Shown here piece after piece: positions 1-11,587 of a DNA stretch of 64,000 bases. Numbering within the stretch: the stretch's first letter is position 1; every line of letters begins with the position of its first letter. Under the pieces are notes generated by a model. The model had not been told where the DNA came from. It was given only the letters and a program-made list of their open reading frames with translations, and searched no databases. Origin of the DNA: Aurifilum marmelostoma (lineage: Eukaryota; Ascomycota; Sordariomycetes; Diaporthales; Cryphonectriaceae); assembly GCA_027559495.1 (NCBI GenBank), contig JAMXSV010000029.1:558001-622000 (forward strand). The letters are read 5' to 3'. Position numbers and translations under genes: made by a program.

Positions 1-691
1 CAAGCCAGCGGCCTAATGGCGACACGGGAGCATGGCGCTTGCGGAAATACCCATCATCATCACCGTCATTCTCACCATGACCTTCATCACTCGAAGTCCA
101 GGTACTCGGCAAGGACGAGCCATGAGTAACAGCAGAGACAGGGTGAGAGCAAGAGCAAGAAGGATGGCAGCCCGGGCTCGTGGCCGTCATCAACATCCTA
201 AGGTGACCAGTCTGACCAGAGGCGTCATCACGGCCCCGCCGCGCACGCAGACTGGCACCAGGCGCAGAAGCACCAGACCGAGCACGCCGCTCCTCAGCTG
301 CCTTTAGGGCGCGGAGATTGGCAGCGAACTGGACGGGATCACGAGCAGTAGTCATGCCGTCCGCAAAGGCCTGGAACAGATCATGTCCACAAGCCTCTGG
401 GGCTCTTCTCGTGGCCTTGGGGATGCTGCTGGCGGTGATGTTGGTGCGCTGGGAATAGAGGTCAGCAGGAGGCTGGTAGATAGGTCCCGTGTTAGGGCGC
501 CGGATATGAGAGGTGTTGGCCAGGGACCTGTTCAGGTTGTGGTGGTGCTGGTCACTTGTATTGTCATCTGTGCTCTTGTGACTGGTGGACTCGTGAGACT
601 CAAGGGCGAATCGCTCATGGTGCGGGTTGACAGGGAGAGGTGCCTCAGGCTGCTTGGAAGACTTCTTCCAGAACTTACGGATGAAGGCCAT
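1..691 (-). CDS. Hypothetical protein, 3' end cut by window edge
   Basis: An ATG at 691 opens a reading frame that runs without a stop for 230 codons to the left edge, so the gene is partial. The protein starts MAFIRKFWKKSSKQPEAPLP and is basic at the N-terminus, then polar with a His-rich patch. Next comes a more ordered stretch (GHDLFQAFADGMTTARDPVQFAANLRALKAAEERRARSG split over residues 100-140) that looks like an amphipathic helix, followed by an Arg-rich segment and a Ser/His/Asp-rich tail. I recognise no family. No intron is needed, although a GTAAGT-like string lies just after the start codon. A truly coding frame is supported by its length and by the helix-like segment only. Confidence 0.55.
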   Translation of the reverse strand, partial: MAFIRKFWKKSSKQPEAPLPVNPHHERFALESHESTSHKSTDDNTSDQHHHNLNRSLANTSHIRRPNTGPIYQPPADLYSQRTNITASSIPKATRRAPEACGHDLFQAFADGMTTARDPVQFAANLRALKAAEERRARSGASAPGASLRARRGRDDASGQTGHLRMLMTATSPGCHPSCSCSHPVSAVTHGSSLPSTWTSSDEGHGENDGDDDGYFRKRHAPVSPLGRWL

Positions 692-2361
692 TTTTCTTCT
701 GTGTGTTTATTTGCGGTATTGTTGGCCTTCCCTAGCTCTGCACAAACCAAAAAGATCGGTCCAGGGAAATTCTTCAAGCCTCTGGATAGATTCAAGTGTG
801 TGGAGTGCAGGAGCCAGATGTAAGTTGTAGCAGCCCTGGAGACTTTGAGGGGGTGTACTGAAGAAGTGAAGGGGGGGGAAAAACAAATCTGGAGATTCAC
901 TTTGGAGGACAACTACATATTTATACACAGGATCTATCCTTCATCTCACAATGTCCACGGGCTCCTATGCTCTGATAATCCTGTTGATCAAGAACAGTCC
1001 TGTTAAAGGGCCTAGTCAACACCAGACAGGTGGACTGCATTGATTCAATACAGTAAAGTTTGATGTGGAGAGAGCAGCAACCCAGGTTTTATGTGGTTTC
1101 ACGCAAACAATGGCATTGGTGAACACACCACAATGGCGATTGTCAGAGTGACCCATCACTGATACTTCCTTGTCTTGGATTAAAGTTCATTGTATGGAGT
1201 CATCAAATCCTGCACAGGCCAGTCTTACCGCGTCTTTGATCATGCGAGCAGCATCGCTATAAAACCATTTTTGGTGGTCCAGCTAATGAAGCTGAACAAT
1301 ACAGACAGCTGAAGCGATGTCGGCTTGGACACATTACTTCCTAGATTCAAGTTGCCAAAAGAAGACAAAGACGTTCCAGCCCAATGCCGTCCTCAATAGT
1401 GAATCTTATGATAATGTTTCCTTCATAATTCTCGCACGCATACACGCCTCATGTACCTAGTCGCTCCGGTCCGATATAGTAAGACAAACAGTTTTGTCGA
1501 AGAGAGAGAAGAACCATCCCTTCCTCTATTCGCACCTCGAAGTCAAAAGCGCTCGTGCCAAGAAAACAGAATGGGTATGTGTATGTGTGTACGTGAGTAC
1601 GTCATGGGAAAAACATAGGAAAGCCGGATTTGCCATCATAATATGGTCAACAGAAGCCAAGCAGCCAAAGTTCCGAAATCACGCCCTGACGCGCCGTGCC
1701 ATATTCCTACCACCTGCCTATCCATCTCTTCAATCAAAATTTTGCCTCCCGTCTAGAGAATGTCAAAGGAACCCACGTGCTCATAAATATCGACACAACA
1801 GAGGCAATGCCGCCGACTTTCCTCGTCAGAACCGTCCTCCCGAGAAACTCTACCATGCCTCCTTCCCTGGCCAAATCGAGGGCCATAGTAGTACTGGTAG
1901 CTTGTGGAGTGGATATGGAGTATCGTGTTGTAAGGCCTATTGATGTCATCTGGTTCTTTGTCACGAGTTGCCCTGGGGCAGCACCGACAACAAAAGCAAG
2001 GTGTCGCGCTCCTCAAGTGTGCCCAAGTCCTATCTGAACGCGCACGCAAAATAATGATTCTGCATGCAGAACGTGATGCGTCCTGTGAAGCCAGTGGCGA
2101 ATATGCTGTGATAGGCCCGTCATGGCATGAGAGGTGAAAACCAGCTCACGGTTCGTGCTCGTATAGGGAATGCCAAGCGCTTACCAACAGTCATAGGTCA
2201 TAGGTGCGCTGCTCGTTGTTGAAGATGATTCACATGGCTTGCTGGCTTCGTGGAGTCCGCTTTGGATCTGGTCGTACAGTGCACCAGGGCTGCCTTGGGC
2301 TAGTCCGTTGATAATGAGGTCGTGACCCATAACATAGAGAGAAACGTAGCTCATCCAACCT
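692..2361. other. Intergenic region between the partial gene and wc-1
   Basis: This region holds the upstream sequence of the partial gene and the 3' flank of wc-1. Short open frames around 1500-2050 exist on both strands, but they are low in complexity, start poorly and resemble nothing I know. I see no RNA gene, repeat or mobile element here. Confidence 0.6.
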
Positions 2362-5300
2362 TTACAACTGGGTTTCCTCTTCCTGTATGCTCGTCATGCT
2401 CATACTGTGGCCGTCGGTGCCTGAACCACCCTCGAGTTGGGGCTGGCTGGGAGGCGGCATCAAGCCCTTGGAGGGTGTCGCTCCTCCTCCAGCGCTGCTG
2501 TTACTGCTTGCGGCCGCATTTGGTGCACTTCCCGTGCTCGGAGACCGCGTCGCCTTGCTTCCATCATTGCTGCTGATGAGAGGGTGTGATGCACCACCGG
2601 GTGGGTCCGACATATTTGTGATCTCCCGGTGAAGAGGCGAAGAGTGATTAGGCGAGCTCGACTTCTTGGAGTAGCCGTCGCCGCCACGCGAGGAATTTCT
2701 AGGCGATACCCGGCCGGTCTATTGTAAAACACAGGGTCAGTCAGGGTTGGAGCCCGGGGGGTCTTGATTGCGCAACAAGACAATGCTCACCTGCTTGGCC
2801 CATCTCAGTCCACAGCTGTTACAGAGGTCACGATTGCCACTCGGGCCCCGCCTCCACTCGGGGGTGTTGCGCGTGTGACAGTTCGCGCAGTCCCGGACGG
2901 CGTTTCCGACGCCCTTTCTCCTCTTCCTTTTCTTCTTGTTACTGAGCAATGTGCCGAGCTGCTCCGCAAGCAGCCTGTTCACCTTCTCCATCTGTCGCAG
3001 CTCGAACTGCCACGAGCTACACCTGGTTGTCTTCAGCTCCTCGAAAATGTTATCGTCGCTGGCGAGCGCTAAATCCTGAGTGCCGATCGGCAGGCCGTTA
3101 CCCGATGGGGCTGATATGATGCCATGCTCATGACCGGATGTGGACCGGCTACGACTCGGCGAAGCGAGCGAGCCGTGTGACGGCTGGGTAGGGTCCTCTG
3201 GCGGCCCGCTGACCAACGGTGTAGACTTTCCTGTAGAGGCTGCTGGGGCAAGCGTCCGGCTCGATGGCTTCAGCAATTTTGTCTGCGCCAATAAGAACGT
3301 CGGCTTTTGACCTTCGGTGGCATCCCCGGGGTACAGGACGGTGGACGCTTGAAGCACCTGGCCCCTCCTATTCTGGACCTCATGCTTGCAGGAAACGACT
3401 TTGCCACGCCTTGCCTTCTCAATTGCCCGTCCGAATTCTGGCCTCGTCTCCTTGCGCATATAGTCTTGTATGCTGGTCCCAACCAGCTGGTCTGGCTGCA
3501 AGTCGAGCAATGACCGCACATTCGAGGACACAAACAAGAACATGCCCGAGGTAGATAGTTTCGTCCAGAGCTCGCCGTCGCCGATCCCTCCGTTGGCCTC
3601 GATCTCCCTCCTGCTCAGCGCGAACACCGGCCGTTTCCGCCCGACCAGGATGATGCATTTTCTTCCCTTGCCCTGCTCGACAAACAGGGATCCGTGGCTT
3701 TCGAACCACGTATACCCGCTCTGCTTTCTCCTCACGCGGAACACGATGTTGACATATTTCTCCACCGCCGTGTCCTTGAGCTCCCTGGTGATAGGCACTA
3801 TGTCAGACGGGTGACATATCGAGGAGATCGGGTTGCCTGCCAGCTCGCTCGGGTCGTATTCTAGGACCTTCTTACAGGAAGGCGATAGGTACAGGAAGAG
3901 TCCCTTGAGTGATAGCACATGGACGACGTCGTCCGTGTTCTCCAGTAGCATCTTGTCCCAGGATTGCTTGTGCCAGTCGCTGAGTGCCGCTCCGGGCTTG
4001 TATTGCTGGAGCAGCGTCGAGACATCATCCAGCCCGAGGGTCTGACCACTCTCTGGGTCCCACTGGTTCGACTGCGGTGGTGTCCATATGTATTGTCCGA
4101 TATCGCTGTGCTTGTAGTTGACCGGGAATGCGCCCTGCCTCTCTTTGCCTGCGATCGCATCAGGACACTCGACCAGATCAATCTGGAATCCGATGAAGTA
4201 TCGAATGTCGACTTCGTTGTCCCATGGAATCGGGATCATGGTAAGGAGGTTAAGGAAAGGCTTTCCGCCTTTCCGGTAGTTGATCAGTCCCTGTTGGCAC
4301 TCCCTGCCCTCTGATATCCTTCTCTTGAGGTTCCATACTGCTATGTTCTCCACGAACTCTCTCTTCGTACCAGCTTCCACCTTTCCGTCCGGCGCCTGGA
4401 GGAATCGACAGTTCTGGCCGACGATGTCATGGCGGCTGTAGCCTGTGAGGTTCTGAAAGTTGTCGGAGACGTAGATGATGGGGCAGTCGTTCATGGTGAT
4501 ATCGCAGACAACAAAAGCACAAGAGAAGTCGACGGCGCCCAGCTGGATCTGAGGATTTGATCTCGTCGACACATAGTACAACGCTCTGATCATGTCGAAC
4601 CCACTCTTGGAGTAGACGTCCGAAGTTGCGGAATCGGCGCCTCTGCCGGAGGCAGCTGCTAATGCGGGAGGCATCTCGGGGCCCATAGGAGGCCTGGCGT
4701 TGTTGATGCCCTGCGACAGCGGCGACCCAGTTGATTGTTGAAATGAACTCGCATTGGATACCTCTCTTGATAAATTTGGCGGCATACCGAAGTGGCCCAT
4801 AGGCACGCCAGTCCCCTGCTGCGGCTGCTGGGGAGCCCCCGAAACATTGTTGAAGCCTTGTGGGACGCCCATCATCTCGTCATCGCCATCGTTCATGCGC
4901 ATCGTTGTAGGCGGATGCGCCGCGGTAGCGCTCATGGGATCGTCTGACGGATTCATGTCCATGGAAAAGTCGGGCTGCACTGTTGGGTCCAGGCTATTAT
5001 CGAACTGTGGGTTCATGCCTGAATTGCTATACATGGTCATGGCGGCCGAGTTAGGAGCCATGGAGCCCATGTTAATATTTGAGAAGCTCATCATGTTGTT
5101 CATGACATCTGGAGATATGGTGGAAAAGTCGTGATGATCGGACATGCCGAGGGGATTATTGAAACTCGCAGTGCTCTGCATGTTCATGGGCGAAGTCATG
5201 GTAGTCATGTTTCCGTATGTGTGCATGCTATCTGCCATCGTGGAGGGCGCTCCTGCAGTCGACAGCTGGTTGCCGAACTGAAACCCCCTGAATTCATCAC

Positions 5301-5700
5301 TACTGCTTCCGAATTCCAACATGGACATCCTCCTGTCGGCATCGTCGTGGGACGTCTGGATGTGACTGGGCGAGAATGGTTGTGGCACACTACGCCGCCT
5401 CCGAGTCTCTGCAGCGGTGTTCTGGGATATGATCTCGTCGATGGAATCGCCGCCCATCATAGAGGTGTCGGAGCCCATGTGATGCATCATCGCCTGAGGG
5501 TTGCGGGGCGAGCGCTGGTCGTTCTGCGCACCATGTTGCACGCCCTGCATGTTGAGGCTCGGTGGCAGCCCGGCTTCCTCCTCCTGTTTTTGTGGCGGCT
5601 GCTGCTGCTGCTGCTGCTGCTGGCTCCGCTGCTGGCGCGCTGCCTCGAGCTGGCGCCGGAGATGCTCTGGGGCCTGCTGGTTATTGTAAAAGTGATTCAT
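2362..5700 (-). CDS. wc-1: White Collar-1 blue-light photoreceptor and GATA-type transcription factor
   Basis: WC-1 binds a flavin, senses blue light and, with WC-2, activates light-induced and clock genes in the nucleus. The 1088-residue product is built from two exons, 5700-2791 and 2718-2362, joined in phase 0 by a 72-base GT-AG intron that lies just after the zinc finger. Domains in order: an N-terminal poly-Gln stretch (residues ~25-35); a Met/Asn/Ser-rich activation-like region; a LOV domain (~390-510) with GQNCRFLQ, whose Cys near residue 430 forms the flavin adduct; a second PAS (~585-690, NTDDVVHVLS to VGRKRP); a third PAS (~705-815); a basic KKKRKRRKG nuclear signal; and a GATA finger (~935-960, C-x2-C-x18-C-x2-C). 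The second exon ends SQPQLEGGSG...MTSIQEEE, like the C-terminus known from Neurospora WC-1. All key residues are present, so it should be functional. Confidence 0.96.
2719..2790 (-). other. wc-1 intron
   Basis: The donor GTGAGC follows the CAG codon of WAKQ, and the acceptor ACAATAG precedes ACCGGCCGG, which resumes the frame as TGRVSPR. This is the only intron I see in the coding sequence. It separates the GATA finger from the Ser-rich tail. Confidence 0.85.
5599..5622. repeat. CTG/CAG trinucleotide run encoding poly-Gln in WC-1
   Basis: Eight CTG units on the plus strand read as CAG codons on the wc-1 strand. They give the N-terminal poly-Gln run near residues 27-34. Such runs vary in length among strains of many fungi. 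Confidence 0.85.
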
Positions 5701-5923
5701 GTTGGCGGCCGCATTGGGTTTGCCTTTGTATGTAGCATCGACAGGCAGGGCACGACCGTGCCTCTATCGTCGGCGCAGCGGGTCACTGGCCTGGAAAGAT
5801 CGTGGCAGGTGATGCTGTCGATAGCAGCATGGGGCTTGAGATGTGTGAGACCCAAAGTGTGTACGGGCATGAGCTTATCGGCGACGAGTGGCTATCTGAT
5901 AGCGGCCCGAGTCGCGGGCGTGG

Positions 5924-5929
5924 TATATA
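5924..5929 (-). promoter_or_regulatory. Possible TATA element upstream of wc-1
   Basis: The sequence TATATA sits about 225 bases upstream of the wc-1 ATG. It is self-complementary, so its orientation cannot be read from the sequence. The assignment rests on position alone. Confidence 0.25.
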
Positions 5930-7261
5930 ATAGAGCCTCCGTGTCGGGACGAACGAGGAGTAAAATGATGGAGGCGGCTATGGCCGAAGTCGTCGTCGTC
6001 AGCCGCGGCCTGGGGTCTTATCGGTCTGTGTAGGTTCTAATGGGATATTGTATAATTCCTGAGTAACATGGTATTTCGGCGCACTGTCGAGGATCTCGAG
6101 GGCGGGGTCGCCGGTGGAGGTTCCGGAACGGCGGGCAGAGATTTCTCTCCGGGAATGAATCTTGGGAGGAGAGAGAGAAGTCGCACGCACAAGGTTGGCG
6201 GAGACGGTGTAGTCGTCACCCTCGTCGTCGTCGCAGGCGTTGTCAAGCCGATCGCGGTGCGATGCGATGTAATTTCGTGGGGTGCGAATGGGCGGACGGG
6301 TTGTCGCGGGGGATGAGGAGCGGTGGCAGAAGAGCTGTTGAGAGGTCGTTGTCCGGGTCCGGTGATGATTATGTGATAGGCAGTGGTTCCAAGGACCTGG
6401 CATGGATCCTGGGACGGCACTGGACGGCGACCTGTGCCGGTGTGCCACAGTACTACCATAGAATAACCATAGCGCCCTTGGTGCTACAGGCCTGGTGCCT
6501 AGCACACGTGTGGGTGGTGGTGGTGCGGTTGCAGTGGGTGGAGCCTGGGGCAAAGCTGGACCAGTGGGGAACACTGCGTAAGAAGAAACTGAAGTGCCAA
6601 ACCATGGGTCCTTGTCATGGGTGGTGGCCCCTCTTCTGGCCGCCGAGGTCTTCTCTGTTGTTCTCTGTATTTGCGTTTCCACATTCCCATCTTCTCTCTC
6701 TCTCTCTTTCTCTTCTTGTGATATGGAAATTACTACATCATGTAGACTATTGTGTTTCAGGTGGTTTGCCAGAATCTTCAGTAAGACTATCATCACAAAA
6801 CTTATCATCGAAAGATTGGAATCGGCTGGGGTATCCTCCCGAACCAAGGGGACGGGCCCTGAGTGGCTGCATCATACTACCGTGGTGATATTATGATAGC
6901 TGCCACGGGCGACTTGACTACTGCAGCCAGCAGCCACGGGCTTGTCGACTGCAGCGCAGAACATCGGCGCGTGCGGGCCCCCTGACGTCAGGACCCAGGC
7001 CCCCACTGCGAGTCGCCTACCCCATCCCTTGGTCTCGAGCCTCCTACTATGTAGAAAGGACGAAACGGCTCCATCTCATGGCATCACTACTGTCATGCGA
7101 TGGTAACGAGTGGTCAGGAGCAGCAGAGCACTAAGAGCTGCACATACGGCCTGTAGTCTCTGGGATGTGTGGCTTGCGTGGGCGGCGAGTTAAATTGGTC
7201 AAGGTCCAGTTTTTGCACTCGCCGAGTCGAAGTACCGTACGGTGCACACAACAATAGGCGG

Positions 7262-7277
7262 AATACTACGTAGTATT
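7262..7277. repeat. Perfect 16-base palindrome
   Basis: The sequence AATACTACGTAGTATT reads the same on both strands with no spacer. It lies about 1.6 kb upstream of wc-1. It could bind a dimeric factor or be a chance palindrome. Confidence 0.7.
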
Positions 7278-9020
7278 ACCTCTGCCAATGTGGGCTTGCA
7301 GGTGTTGGCCGATGGTGGTGAAATGTACTTGGTTAGCCATCACAGGTCCCGTGGTACTTCTGAATTTTTCGAGAGTGTGTGACTAGTGCACCATACCAGC
7401 ACCTGTAGCTGGTGGGCAGGGGGGATGCCGCGATGGCACTATGGCAGGTACGCGGTAGGCCGGTTACAAAATCCTTGTCCTTGACCCTGTCTTTGTGGCG
7501 TTCCCTCCCCAACCCTCGGGTCATTGCTGGAGAACAGTTGCTTTTCTTCTTTGCATAGTATTTTTTCCTTCCTTCTGCTTCTTTTCCCCTCCTTCCCGGC
7601 TGGGGTTTCCGCCAATCTTCCAAACATGGTAATCACACACACAGTGCACATTCACAGTATCCTCCATAGTGCAGCATTAGGATATGGGATGGACATTCCA
7701 TGCTTAATTCGGTGCTTGCTGAGGGTTTGACCTAAATACTGGCAAGCCCGAGAAGAACTCCTCTGACCTCCAGCCTAAACATGGTCTCTATGTTGTTGTC
7801 ACATTTACATGCAAAGGCACTCTCGTATTCACCCGGGCAATCTCTTACCAGGACCAGTAATAGGGTCAGGCACAAGTAGGATTTTTTCCTCATTCGCCTA
7901 GGTAACGTAACGATTAATTAGCGCAGAGGCCACGCCCCACGAGTCTCCTCTTGCTCGGCCGAGTCAAATTCTACCTATCTTGTTCTGTGTATTTTCACTG
8001 CGCTTTGTCTATTCACTGGGGAATAGTAATTGGCTTGCAGCTTGTAATCCGGTCCACATAGCTGGCTCAACCACTGCCTCCGCTACACTGGGTGCCACAG
8101 GTTCGTGCCCGGTGAAACCTCGCAGATGACCGTTCCCTAAGCCCAGCTGCTTATGGTTCTCATAGAGTGACGAAAGTATCTCCTATGACATCTGCATTGC
8201 ATCTACTACTGCTGAAATATATTGAGCAGTGCGGTGGTAACGCGAGAGATCGATCCAGCCTGTGAGAGCGATCAAGTATCATTCATCTTAGGAAGATACT
8301 ATTTTTTTTTACGCTATTCTTCTGCCTCTGATGGTCTTTTCCCCCTAACATAGACACTCTGCGTGAGTGACACCAGGAGTTAGCATGGTGACATACTCAA
8401 CCCTTTGAACCAGTAATCATAAGACAATAGAAGTATACATTCGTGCTTATCCACTCCTGCTTCTGCTTCCCCATCCTACTCAAAGAGCCTTGCCTATCAA
8501 GACATAATATCATAAAGTGAGCCGAAACCAGAGAGTAGATATGTTGGATGATCAGGGGATATTGTGTGAACATGATAACAATCGCAGAAGAGAGGGAACA
8601 GATTTGTGCTTAGTAAGGCTACATAGTCGGTGAGCGTGGTAGTTCTGCATCACCAGAACCGCACCTCTAACAAACCATGATCCCTTGTCGTGAACACTGG
8701 CCTGTGCTGATGTCTATGCATGCGACATTGCAAAGAGTCGTCCTGTGGCCGGATAAGCGGATACTATGGTAATGCAGAAGGCCATCACTCAGAAAACCGT
8801 CGGGGCGCCTGAAATGGGACGCCTACGGCACAATTATCACTTCTACGAAGGTACAAAGGTCGGGAGACAGGGAAGCCATACGTCAAGAGTAATGACAAGG
8901 CCAAGTGTAACAAAGCCACGCATTTGTATCTTCATCCATCGTAATCATGGTGTAACCAGAGTCTATGCCACACGCAAGGGATATCATAAACATTAAACGC
9001 CGACGACAAAAGATGACCGA

Positions 9021-10047
9021 TCAGTGGGCCATGACCTCGGACTGAGGATGACCATCAGGTGCGTCACCCATGTCGACGTCCATCTCGTCTCCATCGGCGG
9101 CGCCCTCCTCGGGAGCGACCTCTTCCTCCTCCTCGTCTTCGCTCTCGCCCTCGATATCGACACTGCCGTCCTCGGACATCTCGTCATCATCAGGGCCCTG
9201 CTCTCCCTCGCCGTTGGCCGCACCAGCCATGGCGGCATCCTCACGACTGCCGTTGGCGGCAGAGCTCTCGCCATTTGCCTCAGCAGCACCCTCCTCCACA
9301 ATGTCCTCGTCCAGATCAGCCTCGTCCGCACCGTATTCCTCCTCATCGACCTGCAGGTCGGCCTCAGGCTGCTCGGGAGGGAACTCGGCAGGAGCCGTGG
9401 CATCGTTATCCCTAGGCGACAACAAAGAGTCAGTCGAAGCTGTTTAAAGGTCAAGCAAAGGGGGCCGCCGCCGGGGCAGGATGTGACTAACCATTTGATT
9501 GCGAAACGCGTGACACGAGGCTTCTCAGCGAGGATGTTGCGACGGATCTTCTCGATAATGGGCTTGGCAGGAGGGTCGGCGCTCAGCTCCTCGGTCTCGT
9601 ATTCATTGTTGACATAGTAGCCAACGCGCACGAATTCACGACCATCGTAGGCGCAGGTCAGAAGGACGACGGTGACACCCAGGACTTCAGCATCGGGAAT
9701 GCGCTTGGTGTCAGGAGCATCGGCCTCGAATATGAACTTGTTGACGCCGACGGGGATGGGGCCGACCAGGAGAGTGTCAAGCTCCTGGTCGTACTGGTCA
9801 GAGGTGGCGGAACCGACGTAGGTCAGCTTCCACTCGAGATCTATCGTTTGTGGAAACGGTCAGACATGAGGCTGCAAGGACCTGAAAGAATTTTTGCGTG
9901 GCGTGATGAGGGCTGTCAAGGGTGGGAGGGCTGCATACCCTTCTCGAGCTGCTCCAAGCACTCGAAGGTGATCTCGAACTGGTAGTTGTCGGTGAACTTG
10001 GCGGGGTTGTTGAGGATGTTGACCCCAAGCAGCGAGACCACAGACAT
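9021..10047 (-). CDS. asf1: Histone H3-H4 chaperone Asf1
   Basis: Asf1 hands histone H3-H4 dimers to the assembly factors CAF-1 and HIR in the nucleus during replication and transcription. Three exons, 10047-9939, 9840-9492 and 9411-9021, joined by GT-AG introns of 98 and 80 bases, give 282 residues. The first exon reads MSVVSLLGVNILNNPAKF, the near-invariant Asf1 start. The second carries the rest of the immunoglobulin-like core (DLEWKLTYVGSA, LLVGPIPVGVNKF, YDGREFVRVGYYVNNEY). The third is a fungal acidic tail rich in Glu, Asp, Ala and Gly. Exon frames join exactly (G/AT gives Asp, TG/G gives Trp). The gene diverges from rna14 across a 957-base shared upstream region. Identity is very secure. 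Confidence 0.96.
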
Positions 10048-11004
10048 GATGGGCAGGGAGGTTGTAGACAGTCGAGAAAGCTTTCGTGACGGCAACGATG
10101 TCAGTGTTGTGCGAGTCAGTCAGCAAGAGTGCAGTCTGGTAGTAGGTGCAGTCAAGGATGCTTTTGTTTATGTGTGGAAGAAAATGCAGCGTGAACAGCC
10201 CTTGGAAGGTCGAAAGTTGACGACGCGAGAACCGCGTAAATGGAAACCAACGCGCTTGCCAGGGTCGTTCAGGTCTGGGGTCCAGTTTCCCATATCAGGT
10301 GCGCGGTGACTAACAAGAGGGAAGACACAAGACAGTGAGGCATAGCTCAGTGCAGCCTGTACTTTTTGCTAACAGGCACTGGAATAGAGCCACTAGGCCC
10401 TGGTTGCACTGAGCCAGTCCTTTACAGGGATGGGGCCTATGACGGACCAGAGCTAGCGCATTCTGCATCTTTGCCTGCCGATATGTCTTTGAAATAGAGA
10501 CCTTCAAACAATACCTCTGGCATGGCCGGTTTCCGACCGTCTCCTTCTACAACCGTAACAACCACACTCAACGAACCAGTCGGCGAGCAATCGCAAGTGC
10601 TCAGGCATCACGACTTGAGCTGTATTCCCGGGCACCAATCATCGCAGTGCTACTTTTGTGCTTTTGAGCCTTGTCCATTCCCTCGTCGACTCGTTCAACC
10701 AAAAGTTTTCCCTTTTTTCCACATACTCTTTCCAATCTCCCCATTCGGGTTAAGGTCCCGTGCGAGGTCGTCGCAGACCAAATCGCTTGTCGAAATCCGT
10801 TATTGGCATCAACTTTTCTTTCTGCAGCCCATCTAGAGTTCTCGGTCAACGCCTTGGCTGGGCGCATTGCCACGAACGAGAGCGACGCGGGTTTTGCGGC
10901 GACTGCCAACTCAACCGACCACCTCGTCCCACTGTTACCCCTTCCTTCCTTTGCCCGCTCTCTACGTGGCACCATCGCGAGAAAAAAGAAACAAGAAAAA
11001 AAAA
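10048..11004. promoter_or_regulatory. Shared upstream region of asf1 and rna14
   Basis: The two divergent genes share 957 bases. The rna14-proximal half is pyrimidine-rich and ends in an A-rich run right before the rna14 ATG, as is common in fungal leaders. An imperfect inverted repeat lies at 10343-10416. No third gene is evident. Confidence 0.55.
10343..10416. repeat. Imperfect inverted repeat, possible stem-loop
   Basis: The arm at 10343-10357 (TAGCTCAGTGCAGCC) pairs with 10402-10416 (GGTTGCACTGAGCCA). There are 13 Watson-Crick pairs, one G-U pair and one mismatch, around a 44-base loop. It lies between asf1 and rna14. The left arm resembles a tRNA A box, but no matching B box or cloverleaf follows. 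Confidence 0.5.
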
Positions 11005-11556
11005 ATGGCGGACGAGATTGTCGAGGAGACCTCGTGGGCGCAAGATGGCGATGAGTATCAGGTTGATGGAGACAAAGGGGTTATACAAAATAGTGACAAC
11101 GCACAACAAGACATCAACAACCTTTCCTCTTCCGTGGCCCTGCAAACATCTGGTGATTCCGCATCTCCCGTTGATGGCGCTTCCGAAGATGTGGGTGATT
11201 ACGACCCAGAGTCTGTTGACTTGACACCTGTGCCTCAGCAGGAGCAGGTTCAGAGTCGGCAGAACAGTCTCCAACCTCTTCCTCAGCCCGCTGCCCAGCC
11301 TCTGTCTGTGCCCAAGAAGCCAAAGACTGCCGGAGGCTTCCTAGTGGGAGACTCTGACTCGGAGGATGATGACATCCCTCCCTCCAACGGCCTAGCCACT
11401 CAGTCGGGGCAGGCTTCTCAGCCTCTCCCACAGTCTTCTCCTCACACCTCTGTACCTGTTCCTGAGGCTCAAGAAGCCGTGTCTAATGTGCAATCCGCTT
11501 CCCAGGCGAACAATGCGCCGGCAGTTCCAGTCGCCACGGCTGCTCCTATGGCGACC

Positions 11557-11587
<31 letters not shown>

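Larger units (their letters stand above)
5701..9020. other. Long upstream region of wc-1 and 3' flank of asf1
   Basis: This 3.3-kb stretch carries no convincing gene. An 849-base open frame on the minus strand (5999-6847) begins at TTG, has repetitive Pro/Thr/Arg composition and matches nothing I know. A palindromic TATATA at 5924-5929, about 225 bases before the wc-1 start codon, could be a core promoter element for the minus strand. A CT repeat lies near 6690-6716 and a perfect 16-base palindrome at 7262-7277. The length agrees with the extended regulatory leader known for wc-1 in Neurospora, but that link is inference. Confidence 0.55.

Noticed and set aside
1494..2049. Overlapping open frames of 76-149 codons on both strands
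   Set aside because: The frames overlap each other, lack good starts and look like nothing known; no splice pattern joins them.
5999..6847. A 282-codon open frame on the minus strand upstream of wc-1
   Set aside because: It begins at TTG, has biased Pro/Thr/Arg/His composition and carries no recognisable domain; it lies in the wc-1 upstream region.
10343..10416. Possible tRNA because of an A-box-like string
   Set aside because: No GTTCRANNC B box and no cloverleaf follow, so I report only an inverted repeat.
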